From Galeopsis tetrahit (lineage: Eukaryota > Streptophyta > Magnoliopsida > Lamiales > Lamiaceae), in the NCBI GenBank assembly GCA_963675135.1, contig OY776119.1:81089727-81153726 (forward strand): DNA of 64,000 nt. The letters are read 5' to 3'. The notes below the pieces were generated by a model. It ran no database searches. It saw nothing but the letters and a program-made list of their open reading frames with translations, and was not told the origin of the DNA. Numbering within the stretch: the first letter of the stretch is position 1; each line of letters begins with the position of its first letter. The position numbers and the translations under genes are program-made. This document shows positions 10,611 through 21,016 of this stretch, piece after piece.

Positions 10611-11531
10611 CTAGAATTTCTTGTATCTACCAAACCTTGTGTTGAGCTTGTCAAACCTTCTAGCCATCAAGGCTAGTTCTTCCTTCATTTCAGTCTTAGA
10701 GACTGTCTTTGATGATCTGGGAGTGGGTTGCATTTCTGGTTCAGCAACTTTGGCTTTGAATGCCACTCCCTTAGTAGGATTTGAAGGTTCTTCAACAGGC
10801 TTTCTTCTATTTAGGTCAAACTCATAGGCTTTGAGTTCTGAGAATATTTGTTGCATGGGCATGGTGGAGAGATCTTTGGTGTTCTGCATCATTACAGCAT
10901 AGACATCCCACTTTTGAGTGAGACTTCTCAAGATCTTCAACCCCACTTCTCTCTTGGTGTAAACCTTGCCCAGTGAGATGATTTCATTCATCACATCAGT
11001 GAATCTACCAGCAAACTTATCAATGGACTCATCAGACTCCATTGAAAATTGTTCAAACTTTTGCACAGCAACTTGGAGCTTGTTCTCCTTGATCTTTTCA
11101 GTGCCCTCACACATTTCAGCAAGAGTATCCCAAATTTCTTTGGCTGTTGTGCAGTGGTAGACTCTTCCCATGACTGCATCTGGAATTGTTTGATAGAGGG
11201 TGTTCATTGCTAGATAATTCAGATTATCCTTCCTCTTTTCATCAGTAGTGAAGTCATCTTCATCTTTGGGAATCAGTTCCCTTATATCTGCTCTTTGCTC
11301 ATCTATCAATCTGGGGTTAGTTTGAGTAAACACAAAAGGTCCTCTTGTGATTACTCTTAGCATATCAGTGTGAAGAGATGCAAGATGAGCCCTCATTCTA
11401 ATTTTCCAGAAATCATAATTGTCTATTGAAAACATGGGCAGTTTGTGATGAGAAATGTGGTTGACTGGATTTGTGGCCATATTGTCTAATCCTTGAACAG
11501 CAGGTGGAGGAACAGCATTGTTGTTGGCCAT
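10611..11531 (-). CDS. gag: gag of the SIRE-type element, N-terminal part (306 aa, ends at an in-frame TAG)
   Basis: Starts with MANNNAVPPP about 130 bp after the primer-binding site. Residues about 30-250 match the copia gag/UBN2-type domain: a YDFWKIRMRAHL helix near residue 40, then a CTTAKEIWDTL segment and repeated helices. Gag forms the cytoplasmic particle that packages the RNA. The frame ends at TAG (10611-10613), but the same frame stays open afterwards for 516 codons and includes the zinc knuckle, so the stop cuts one gag protein in two. It may be a C-to-T change in a CAG codon, or a tolerated leaky stop. Confidence 0.85.
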   Translation of the reverse strand: MANNNAVPPPAVQGLDNMATNPVNHISHHKLPMFSIDNYDFWKIRMRAHLASLHTDMLRVITRGPFVFTQTNPRLIDEQRADIRELIPKDEDDFTTDEKRKDNLNYLAMNTLYQTIPDAVMGRVYHCTTAKEIWDTLAEMCEGTEKIKENKLQVAVQKFEQFSMESDESIDKFAGRFTDVMNEIISLGKVYTKREVGLKILRSLTQKWDVYAVMMQNTKDLSTMPMQQIFSELKAYEFDLNRRKPVEEPSNPTKGVAFKAKVAEPEMQPTPRSSKTVSKTEMKEELALMARRFDKLNTRFGRYKKF

Positions 11532-11658
11532 ATCTCAAGAATAATCAGTTAGTCAACAAGTAATAGATTTCAGATAGAGACCAGTTCAGTGACCACACAA
11601 ATATGAGAGTTTTGAAAATCAAGATGGATTTTTCAGAAGCAGTGGTCTTTGAACCCCT

Positions 11659-11670
11659 GCTCTGATACCA
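11659..11670 (-). other. Primer-binding site (initiator Met tRNA)
   Basis: TGGTATCAGAGC on the minus strand is the standard plant copia primer-binding site, complementary to the 3' end of initiator methionine tRNA. It is separated from the LTR edge by two bases. It fixes the orientation of the element and the inner LTR boundary. Confidence 0.93.
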
Positions 11671-11672
11671 CT

Positions 11673-13475
11673 TGTTGGTCCTGAAAGGAGTATATAACAA
11701 GTGTATGGGGGGGGGGAATACACTTGTATGCAATTCTTTTCAACTTTGATCAAACCAGAGTTCAGCAAGGTTGTCTTGGACAACTCTGCTGAAGAAGATT
11801 AACTCTCTTAAGATAATCAAACTACTAAGTACTATTGAGTACTTAGTTGAATAACTATCTAGGGGAGTTATATGTGCGGAATAGTGGTTGGCCCTTTTAG
11901 TTTAGACTCCTTTAATTTCTGAAATCACTTAGTCAATGCAACACAGTCCAGTTTTCAGGGAACTTGTCCAAATAGGTTTTTGCACAGTCTTTGAATGTTT
12001 ATCCTTGAAAGATCTATTTTGTGTGCAGTGTTGAATGTATGAAAGTACTTGGAATGTAAATCAACACAAGAAGTTATAGTGGTTCAGAGACTCAAGCTCC
12101 TACATCCACTTTCCCTGATTTAACAGGATAATTCCTTCACTCTTGGAATTAACTTGTTTTATAGTGCCAAGGTGCACTTGATCAAGAACACCACTCTTGG
12201 TGAATTGATCCCTAGGATGTCTAGAGTCCTAGTACCCTCTTCTCAACTCAGAACTGAACTGTTCTTCTCTCAACAGTCAGCTCCTACCACTTCTACTACT
12301 ACTACAACCTTCTCACTTTCACTCTTGAAAGATGTAAGGGTTGAAGTAAGGTTCCAACTAATGAGATATCCTTTACAATGAAGATCAGTGTATAAGGATA
12401 GGATATCTCTCTAAGCTTGTGTATGGATATACAATGAGGTTCAGCTTAGATGAAGTGTTTGAAGACTAAGATAGTCTTTGAAAGCTTTGAAAGCACTCTA
12501 GCTTGTAAGAACTTTGAGCTTAGTTGGATTGTGTTGAGGTGCCTTCAAATGGTCTTCACACTTCTGTATTTATAGACAAAATGGAGGATTTGCCCGTTGG
12601 AGAGGCAGTCCCAAATTGCTATAAATGTCTTCCTTGAGTTCTTCAAACTGGAAGACAGATTCTTGATAGTGACATGTCCTCATTTGGGTAATAAACGGCT
12701 TGTAAGACTTTGTCTTCATTCTGCAGCACTTTTCCCAATGTTTGACTTCTTGTTAGGACTTGGACATGGCTTCTGAAGGTTGATCCAATGATAGGACAAC
12801 ATTCCTTATCAACTGGACAACTCTCCTTATCACTATCAGCAGTTTTGCTTTTCAGCAAGGTTGACTTGCTCTTCTTCAGATGACTTGGCTCTTTCCCTTT
12901 ATTTCACTCCAAGATGATCTTGGCATGTTGCATTGTATTTCTTTAGGGTATGGTTGTCTCTAATTCTTCAGCATAGTTGACCTTCAACCTTTAGAGCATC
13001 TGTTCTGATTCAATCATGCTGAGACAACTCTTCTGGACAACTCTTCTGATCAGCATATTTGGTCTTTTATCATCAGGGCACTTTTCACATAGAGTTGGCT
13101 TCTCTGGACAACTCTCCTGATCAAAACCTATGAGTAGTCTTGTCCTTTTGAGCTAGGTAAAGTTGTTCTTGCATATGGCTAGTTTCTTTGGACAACTCTC
13201 CTGATCAGAGCATTTGGTTTTCCATAGAGTGTCCTTGCTCTTAAGTGATTGTTCCAGAATTTGAGCCTTGAGGGGACTTGATCTTGATCATCTTCAAAGC
13301 ATAGGTTCCCCCTCAAATTGTGCATCTAATTGTCTAAGAGCTGCCTAACATTTCAGCTTCTCATCTAGCCTTATGTTATGTGTTCTAACATTTTTAGAAC
13401 ACTATCAATTTGACTTAGGCATGTCTCAGGGGGTTTTGGTATTTAATCAAAACATGTATCATTTTATTCCCAACA
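11673..13475 (-). repeat. 5' LTR of the SIRE-type element
   Basis: The 1803-bp LTR begins (+ strand) TGTTGGTCC and ends CCAACA, a perfect 6-bp terminal inverted repeat. The primer-binding site lies 2 bases inside the element, and TNP2 coding sequence resumes immediately outside. A minus-strand TATA box (TATAAATA) lies at 12567-12574. The LTR holds several diverged copies of the word TGGACAACTCTnCTGA (11777, 12814, 13034, 13105, 13189) and a 10-bp inverted repeat around a G10 tract at 11697-11727. An inner TTCTAACA at 13390 was considered as the end but TNP2 similarity only resumes at 13476. Confidence 0.88.
12567..12574 (-). promoter_or_regulatory. Probable TATA box of the SIRE 5' LTR
   Basis: TATAAATA on the minus strand, about 900 bp inside the LTR from its 5' end and followed by ordinary AT-rich sequence. 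This is the only good TATA match I noticed in the LTR. It would place transcription start near 12540. Inferred from sequence alone. Confidence 0.5.
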
Positions 13476-14435
13476 TACTTCTTTCCATAACTCCCAAACG
13501 GTGCAAAACCATCAGTACTCAAGCCTAATCTCACATTCCTCGGTTCACAAGCAAATCCTGGAAACACGTTATCAAGGTGTTTCCAGGCTTCAGAGTCGGA
13601 CGGATGTCTCATATCCCCAGCCTCAGTATCTTCAAAATTTCTTGCATGCCACGTCATGTGTTGAGCTGTAGCACTAGATTGAAACAATCTCATTAAACGA
13701 GGAATGATAGGAAGATAATACATCCTCTTATGTGGCACTTTCTTTTTTGTCTTGCTCGATTGACCACCTGGTCCCTTCCGTCGTGGCTCTTTGTACAGGG
13801 GATGGCCACACATTCTACACATAAGAAGATCGTTATCGTCATCACCCCAGTATAACATGCAACCATTCACACAACAATCAATCTTCTCAACCGGCAAACC
13901 CATATTCTTCATCAGTTGTTTGCTCTGATGAAACGTCGTAGGTACTTTATTATCGACAGGACAAATCTCACTACATAATTGTGTCATTTGCTCATATGCT
14001 CTGTTAGATAGCTTGTTCTCCGTCTTGATAGCCATAAGTCGAGCATTAAATGACAACTGGGAATGAGAATCACACCCTGGATACAAATCTTGATCGACTA
14101 ATTTGAGCATCTCATAAAACTGAAATGCTTCATCCGTTGGTTCCTCCTCTATATTTGACGTACCGGCTTCCATCACCATTGTTTGATACATATCGGGTTC
14201 TTCCACTCCAAACTCTTGATCGTTACTGGTGCCGACATGCTCAACGTGTACTGGTTGTTCATAAATTGCAGTAGTGTAATAGTACAAGACTTGATCAAAA
14301 TTATAAGGCCACCGTTGTTCGCCATGACTTGTCCAATTATAGTAATTATCAACGAACCCATTCATAACAACGTGGCATAAGACTTCATCAATGCTTTTAA
14401 ATGATCTATTCTGACATTTCTTAATACATAAAAAT
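13476..14435 (-). pseudogene. TNP2-like CACTA transposase, 5' part, interrupted by the SIRE insertion
   Basis: The minus frame reads the transposase-associated segment (SIDEVLCHVV, NYYNWTSHGE), then EEPTDEAFQFYEML and LYPGCDSHSQLSFNARL, a cysteine-containing region (CCVNGCMLYW, CRMCGHPLYK), and the TNP2 core start (MTWHARN, STDGFAPFGSYGKK). TNP2 is the En/Spm transposase that cuts CACTA termini in the nucleus. After YGKK the sequence becomes SIRE LTR, so the break falls within a codon. The first 50 or so residues seen in the element 2 copy are absent, and a 39-bp tandem repeat lies there instead. Non-functional as it stands. Confidence 0.88.
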
Positions 14436-14602
14436 TAATATACGCATTTTTAACACATAAAACACACATAAAACATAACTAAAATTAATATACGCATTCT
14501 TAACACATAAAACATAACTAAAATTAATATACGCATTCTTAACACATAAAACATAACTAAAATTAATATACACATTCTTAACACATAAAACACACATAAC
14601 TA
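14434..14602. repeat. 39-bp tandem repeat, four units
   Basis: Units at about 14434, 14482, 14521 and 14560. Two middle copies are identical, the outer two are slightly longer. Each contains AATTAATATACGCATTCTTA or a near match. The array lies where the 5' part of TNP2 should be. Confidence 0.85.
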
Positions 14603-14753
14603 AAATTAAACAACTAATACTTAAACATAAAAGTAAATAGTTCAACAATAATGCAGATAAAAATAAATAGTTCTACGAGACATAAAAGTAAATAGTTCTA
14701 CGAGACATCAAAATAAAATTGTTCAACAGAAAAAAAAAATTGTTCAAAGTCAC

Positions 14754-17165
14754 TCATTCACCATAGATGAACATATCAAGGCCATCATCGTCGCCAACGA
14801 ACTGCTGACCCATGATGTCATCATCACGCATGGTCGGGACATAGGCTGAGGGGGCTGGGGGAACAGGCACGTTCACGTTGGCCGTCGGTGGAGGAGCTTG
14901 CATGGTTCTTTGATAAACCTCCTCGATCTTCTCGTCCGACCACCCGAACTCTCGACCCATATTCATATGCATCACATGGATGTAATGGTTGAAATGTGCC
15001 ATCACATCAGGAGTTGGGGTGGAAGATACGGAACCCTGCGATGCCGTTTGGGACGGACCAGCGAACCTGACATCACTGCTCATACGACCAAGGCCCATAA
15101 CTCGTCCGCGGGTGGTGGGGGCAACTTCCAAATAAGTCCGGTCCACCTCCTCGACTGTAGGGGCACTGCTGGTTCCGGCTTGAGTAGGGTCGACTTGAGT
15201 TCCGATCTCGGCCATCCTCCGATTCATCTCCAACTACATAATTAATAATTGTAAATTAATAGAATAAAGTATAAAAAATGTATTTAATTAAACAATTTTA
15301 TTACTTACGTGGAGGTTAGTTGTGCGCCCGTATGTGGATTGTTGTGTATTCTCGTCAAACGGATGAGCAATGCTCAACCGGTCCAAGTGAGTGGGTACAC
15401 GCCCCGTCTCCCGTTCCTAATAATTAAATTTATGTATTATATATACTAAATAATTAAATTTATTGAAATTAATTAAAAAATTATTAAACACTTACAATGA
15501 CAAGCGACCGCTCAAGGATGGACCGGGCTCCACACCGATGCATGGACATCCCACCCCCAACGTCGGATCTCCGGTTGGCCTTAGCAATCTCACACTTCCT
15601 GATGTACTCAGGATCCAGCCACTCCCTCGTCAATGAATCCCACAACACAACATCATTAACATCCTTACCCAAGCTCTGCGTCGTCCCATCGGTCCATCAT
15701 GCCATTCTCCATTCGTACATTAAATCCTTATACCGCTCTTGCGCCGATTTACTGAAATTCTTGAACATAGCCTGGTCCGAGTACATATCCCGATCCCAAG
15801 TGACATGTTTCTGCACATATAATAAATTGTTTATTATTGAACAAATTAACAAACATTAATTAAATAATTGAGTAATTAATTACTACCTGAAATTTCTCGA
15901 AGTACGCCCACTTTTTTTGTTTTGGGACCTTCCTCCAGGTAATTGCACTCGCAGAGATCAGTAAAGAGGAAAAAAGCAATCGTGCATGCCCTGGAGACCT
16001 CGTTACCAGGTAACAATCTGTGACATTAATTAACAAACAAAACACATTATAAATTAAAACGAATGCGAAATTAATTATTAATTATTAAACAATAAAAGTA
16101 TTTAATTACTTACACTCTTCTTTCGACCCAAACGGGCTGCCGGCCATCCCGAGCAGGAACAGCAGGATGCTCACGGGCAGACGACTGAGACGACGGCGGA
16201 GGCGACGGGTGCGAAATGGGTGGCGGAGGCGACGACAATGGTGCCCGAGGCAGTATAGGCGGCGCCTCGGGTCTAGTGTGGCTCGACTCTTCCTCGATCG
16301 GCTACGTGACCCGGAGGCCCCGTGAGATCCCGAGCCACCAGCACCATCTCCACTCATCTATTTAATTTAAACATTCAAATTAATAAATATATATATAATA
16401 CTAATTAATTAATAATAAATTTCTTAATTTAATAAAAAACAATAATCTAATAAATTAAAATTTAATCCCTAAATAATAACCTATTTTAATCAATAATAAC
16501 CTATTTTAATAAATAATTTTCTATTCAATCAACAATACCTAATTTAATCAATAATAACCTATTTTAATAAATAATTTCCTATTTTATTCAACAATAACTA
16601 ATTTAATCAATAATTTCCTGTTTTAATTAACAATTTTCTATTTTAATTAACAATCTATAACCTAATAAATTTAGTAATAATTTTCTAACTTTAAAATAAC
16701 AATTTCCTAATATAATTAATAAAGCCCCTAATTTAATCAATAATTTCATAATTAGTAAATCAACAATATTAATCTAGCTAATTATAATGTACAATATCAT
16801 AATTTAATTATGTAATTAACTCCACTCCAACGTATATGCAAATTAAACAATAATATCCACTATATATATAACATCAATTATGCAAAACATGCAATATCGA
16901 TCTTAACAAATCACATCAATTTATTATAAATAACTATATACATCAACTATATATAGGCAATTATTCACGTACAATATCAACTAATTAATTAGATATATCA
17001 ACTACATACATGCAAACTAATAATTAACTATATACATCAACTACAAACAATTTCATATTAATCTATATAACAAATTAAATTAACACATGCAATTTAATTC
17101 ATAATTATAGGCATTACAATATAACTTAAAAATTAATTATTAACAAATTAAGAAAGCGTACCGTA
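14754..17165 (-). pseudogene. CACTA element 1 accessory gene (plant En/Spm transposase family), five exons, broken
   Basis: Exons inferred by alignment with element 2: exon 1 about 16115-16357 (ATG at 16357, serine/arginine-rich start), exon 2 15887-16017, exon 3 15496-15810, exon 4 15309-15416 (108 nt) and exon 5 14754-15233. Introns are GT-AG. A 5' UTR intron (GTACG donor near 17160) ends directly before the ATG. The C-terminus is acidic (GDDDGLDMF). The position next to TNP2 fits the TNPA-like accessory protein that binds the subterminal repeats. Lesions: a frame change in exon 1 near 16280, after which similarity to element 2 continues in another frame, and an in-frame TGA in exon 3 (15697-15699). 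Confidence 0.75.
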
Positions 17166-17289
17166 TAGATTTTTTAATCGAAAGATCACCTCGCCAGAGC
17201 CTCTTCGCGATGTCGACGAACACGAACGAAAGAGGAAATTTTTTTCTTTCTTTCGAAAGAGTAATCTGTATGCAGATTATATACAAAAA

Positions 17290-17740
17290 AAATTGCCTTT
17301 ACCGACGGAAATTTCCATCGGTAATGACCACATTAAATTTTGCGCGTCGATCAAGAGGCGGTTAGTTAAGGCGGGTCGGTTACCGACGGTATTTTTCGTC
17401 GGTAAAGGCGAATTTGAATTTTTCCGCGCCCGTTTAAAATTATCACGTGAGGGGGCAATAATAAGGCGCGGTTACCGACGGAAAATATCCGTCGGTAACC
17501 CTAATTTACAATACCGACTAAAATAATCCGTCGGCCGGTGACCAAAAAACGACACCGTGTAGAGAGTTCTGTCTGTCCGTCGGCATTTCCGTCGGCATTC
17601 CGTCGGGAAAGCCGACGAAATTTGATTTTCGTCGGTAGCGTCTTTTGACTTTCTATTCCGTCGGCAATCCGTCGGCCTAGCCGACGGAAAGGTAATCCGT
17701 CGATATAATTCCGTCGGCAAAACTACGCGTTTTTGTAGTG
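17290..17740. repeat. Subterminal repeats and terminal inverted repeat of CACTA element 1
   Basis: Repeated CCGACGG/CCGTCGG half-sites, often facing each other with 6-12 bases between, run to the terminus TTTTTGTAGTG. In En/Spm elements such repeats bind the accessory protein. This array is the 5' end of the element because both genes read away from it. Confidence 0.88.
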
Positions 17741-18729
17741 GAATACTAAATATGCAATGCTCATGACACACTCTATTCAAAAATCACTACAAAAAATATC
17801 TTGATTAGAGACTAAAGTTTTGAGACAAACATAAATCGATCTCAAATAGAGACTATTTTGAGATCGATTCGAAAAAAAATTGAGTTTTGGAACCGTTTTA
17901 TGTTCGGTCTTTAATATTATGTTTTCAGACCGTTTAAATACTGAATTTTCGGTCTTTAAACCGAAATTAATATTTTCAAATTGGTATAAAAATTCATATT
18001 TCCAAATTTTTAGTTGACCACAAATTTTGACTGCTCTTTTAGAGACCCTATTCAATCCGGTCTTTAATATTATTTTTTCAGACCGTTTAGAGATCGAATT
18101 TACGGTCTCTAAATAGAAATTAAATTTTGAATTTTGTCTAGAGAACGAAAATTCGGTCTTTAATTGATATAAAAAATTCATAATTTCAACTTTTTAGTTA
18201 CCGTCAATTTTGACCGCTCGTTTAGAGACCGAACTTGCGGTCTCTAAATAAAAATTAAATTTTAAATTTTGTTTAGAAACCTAAAAGTCGGTCTTTAATT
18301 GGTATCAAAGATTTCAAATCCCAAAATTTTAGTTTGACCGCTCGTTTAGAGACCGTTTTCAATTCAGTCTTTAATATTATGTTTTCAAACCTTTTAGAGA
18401 CCGAATTTGCGGTCTCTAAACAGAAATTAAATTTTGTTTAGAACCCTAAAATTCGGTCTTTAATTGGTATACAAAATTTTAAATCCCAAAATTTTAGTTG
18501 ACCGTCAATTTTGACCGCTCGTTTAGAGACCGTTTTCAATCTGATTTTTAATATTATGTTTCCAGATCATTTAGAGATCGAATTTGCGGTCTAAACAGAA
18601 ATTAAATTTTGAATTTTGTTTAGAGACCGAAAAATCGATCTTTAATTTGTATAAAAAAATTCAAAATTTTTAGTTGACCGTCAATTTTGACCACTCGTTT
18701 AGAGACTGTTTTCAATCTGGTCTTTAATA

Positions 18730-19015
18730 CTCCCTCCGTCCCATACTTGAAAGCTCAAACCAATTGGGCACGAGTTTTAATGAATTAATTGTTTATTAAT
18801 ATTGTGTAAGATAAAGTGGGGGTAGTAAGGATTTTTCAACTTTATAAATAGTAATAAAGTTACTTTTTAGTGTAATAAAGTAGTGACATTTGTTGTAATA
18901 TTGTGATGTTTTAAGGAGAGTGTTTAAAAGTGTTTTTGCTATTCAAGGTAATGTGCCTTCAAGTATGGGACACCCAAAATGGTAAAATGTGCCTTCAAGT
19001 ATGGGACGGAGGGAG
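18730..19015. mobile_element. Stowaway-type MITE (286 bp)
   Basis: Perfect CTCCCTCCGTCCC inverted termini, extending into TACTTGAAAG/CTTCAAGTA-like arms, with TA on both sides (18728-18729, 19016-19017). It is inserted in the 5' subterminal region of CACTA element 3. Confidence 0.93.
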
Positions 19016-19062
19016 TATTATATTTTTAGACCGTTTAGAGACCGAATTTGCGGTCTCTAAAC

Positions 19063-19205
19063 AGTGAGTAATGCTCGACTCAATCTGAATGCATTCAAGA
19101 CCGCCAAGAACAGCGTGAACAACGAGGGCGACGACTACGAACATGGGGATGATGAAGACAAAGATGAGTACAACAACGACATCAATTTTTTATTAATCTA
19201 TTGAA
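19063..19205 (+). pseudogene. Acidic C-terminal remnant in CACTA element 3
   Basis: A short plus-strand frame with an aspartate/glutamate-rich end (GDDYEHGDDEDKDEYNND), followed by a stop. It resembles the acidic tails of CACTA proteins such as those in element 2. Too short to assign with certainty. Confidence 0.4.
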
Positions 19206-19615
19206 CAATATTCAGTTTTTGAACAATATGTATAATTCAAAAATTATACTATCATTATTCTTGAAGGATATGTAATAGAAAATGGAACCAATACTAATAT
19301 AACAATAACGAACTTAAACTTTTTATTTATTATAATTACTAGTGTAGAACCCGTGTATTACACGAGATTTTAAATATATAATTTTTTATATTTTTATTTT
19401 GTATGATAATTTATTATAATTATATTTTTAAAATATGATTTCATAAAATTATAATTATTTTGCTAAAAAATTGAACATTTTTTCAATTAAATTTATTATA
19501 ATGTAAATCGTGTATTATAATATAAAAGTTTAACTAACATAAGTGTAATTATTTTGTATAATTCAAAATATATAATTAAACAAAAAAACATAATATAGGA
19601 AGATTGGATTTTATT

Positions 19616-20995
19616 TCAATTGAGATTTTGAAAAACTTCTTTGAAAACAACATTAATAGTTGATCTAGAAGGTTTTTCATCATCGCCAAGACATAATATT
19701 TTTAATCCCTTTTGACTCTTTACCCTAAAAATCGCAACATATAGTTGGCCATGTGTAAATACAAGTCTTGGAAGGAATAATCCAACGTTGGAGAGAGTCT
19801 GTCCCTGACTTTTATTAATGGTCATTGCGAAACATAATAGAACAGGGAACTGCCTTCTCTGGAACTTAACTGGTGTTGTGTGATCCGAAGGACTTAATAT
19901 CATGCGTGAGATATATACTTTATTCCCAATATTTATACCTGAAATAATTAGAGCCTCCAAAACGTGATTTCCCAGCTTGGTAACAATCAATCTGGTACCA
20001 TTGCACAAACCTCTTTTTTGATCTATGTTACGAAGAAGTATTATCGGGACTCCGATCTTCAATATAAGTCGGTGATTCGGAATATCAGAGCACTTAACCG
20101 AGTTCAAAAAATCAACGGAGAACAATTCTTCATTATTGAAAGTTTGGCCAGAAGCTTTGCACACACTATCTGAGCTCAAGTACACTTTCTCTTCACCAGG
20201 TATTTTTGACAACACATGCTCATTAATAGTCTCAACGACTTTATGAGTCGGAGCTAAAATTGCCCTATCTTCAAAATAACTCGGGTGACAAAAATCAGTG
20301 TCAATCGATGGATAAAGCGCATTAACTATTGCCTCAATTGGATCGTGTGCATCCATTATCAAATTTTGTTCAGGAAATTCAATTTCTGAATAACTATCGT
20401 TATATTCTTCAACGTCTCCATTACCAACCTTCAAAATCCAATCAAATAATTTTCTGAGCTGCTCATCTGATTCATCACAACTCGAGTCCCTTGACTGCAA
20501 TCTCATATTCTTTGTCAGCCTAAGTACCTTACATGACTTCCACAAGTAAGAAGAATTAATTGTTGCATAAACTATATCCTCTCTAGATCCTTTTGGTATT
20601 ACAGGAAGAATCTGTCTGAAATCACCTCCAAATACTATTGTCTTTCCACCAAATGGCTTACACACTGATGTGTTGCTTGAATCTCTAATTATATCTCTTA
20701 AGCTTTTATCAAGCGCTTCAAAACAATATCTTTTCGTCATCGGTGCCTCATCCCAAATTATAAGTTTTGCCTTTGCCATAAGTTCAGCCAACTCAGTCCC
20801 AGACTTTATTTGACATGTTGAATTCTCATTAACATCCAACGGTATAGCAAATCTTGAGTGAGCTGTACGTCCTCCAGGAAGTAGTAGAGTTGCGATTCCG
20901 CTGGATGCAACATTCAACACAATATGACCTTATGATCGAACATAAGCTGACAAAGTTTTCCATATAAAGGTTTTTCCCGTTCCACCAAAGCCATA
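19616..20995 (-). pseudogene. Helitron PIF1-like helicase, C-terminal region
   Basis: A 434-residue open frame begins at 20920. Upstream in the same reading, the Walker A loop GFGGTGKTF is at about 20967-20993, then a single TAA codon (near 20930) separates it from the ORF. Visible helicase motifs: IIWDEAPM (Walker B), GGDFRQILPVI, LTKNMRL, then near the end NKSQGQTLSNVG and HGQLYVAI. These are the PIF1-family motifs of the Helitron RepHel protein, which unwinds DNA during rolling-circle transposition. The N-terminal two thirds, including Rep, are missing. Confidence 0.85.
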
Positions 20996-21016
20996 AAGTT
21001 TTCCATATAAAGGTTT
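20952..21016. repeat. 22-bp direct repeat at the helicase truncation point
   Basis: AAAGTTTTCCATATAAAGGT starts at 20952 and again at about 20995, with the Walker A codons between. Helicase similarity stops just after the second copy. Confidence 0.7.

Larger units (their letters stand above)
1..13475 (-). mobile_element. SIRE-type Ty1/copia LTR retrotransposon, 3' LTR off the window
   Basis: Read on the minus strand, the order is 5' LTR, primer-binding site, gag, protease-integrase-RT-RNase H, then a third long ORF. That order (integrase before RT, extra ORF after pol) is the SIRE/Maximus copia arrangement. The LTR ends are TGTTGG and CCAACA. The 3' LTR is not in the window, so the element exceeds 13.4 kb and its age cannot be estimated from LTR divergence. 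The right flank is the TNP2 coding sequence of CACTA element 1, so it is nested. The host-side 5 bases TACTT at 13476-13480 should be repeated beyond the missing LTR. Confidence 0.92.
13476..17740 (-). mobile_element. CACTA (En/Spm) element 1, right part
   Basis: Its right end is ...TTTTTGTAGTG at 17740, the reverse complement of CACTACAAAAA, followed by GAA as the probable TSD copy. From 17290 to 17730 there are many CCGACGGAA-type subterminal repeats in both orientations. Inside, on the minus strand, lie a five-exon accessory gene and the start of TNP2. The left part is cut by the SIRE insertion at 13475 and should continue beyond the window. Its proteins and repeats match CACTA element 2 at 55727-63842, so the two belong to one family. 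Confidence 0.9.

Noticed and set aside
13381..13390. TTCTAACA as the outer end of the SIRE LTR
   Set aside because: TNP2 similarity does not resume until 13476, and CCAACA at 13470-13475 gives a perfect inverted match to TGTTGG at 11673.
14434..14602. CRISPR-like array
   Set aside because: Units are contiguous without unique spacers, in plant DNA; an ordinary minisatellite.
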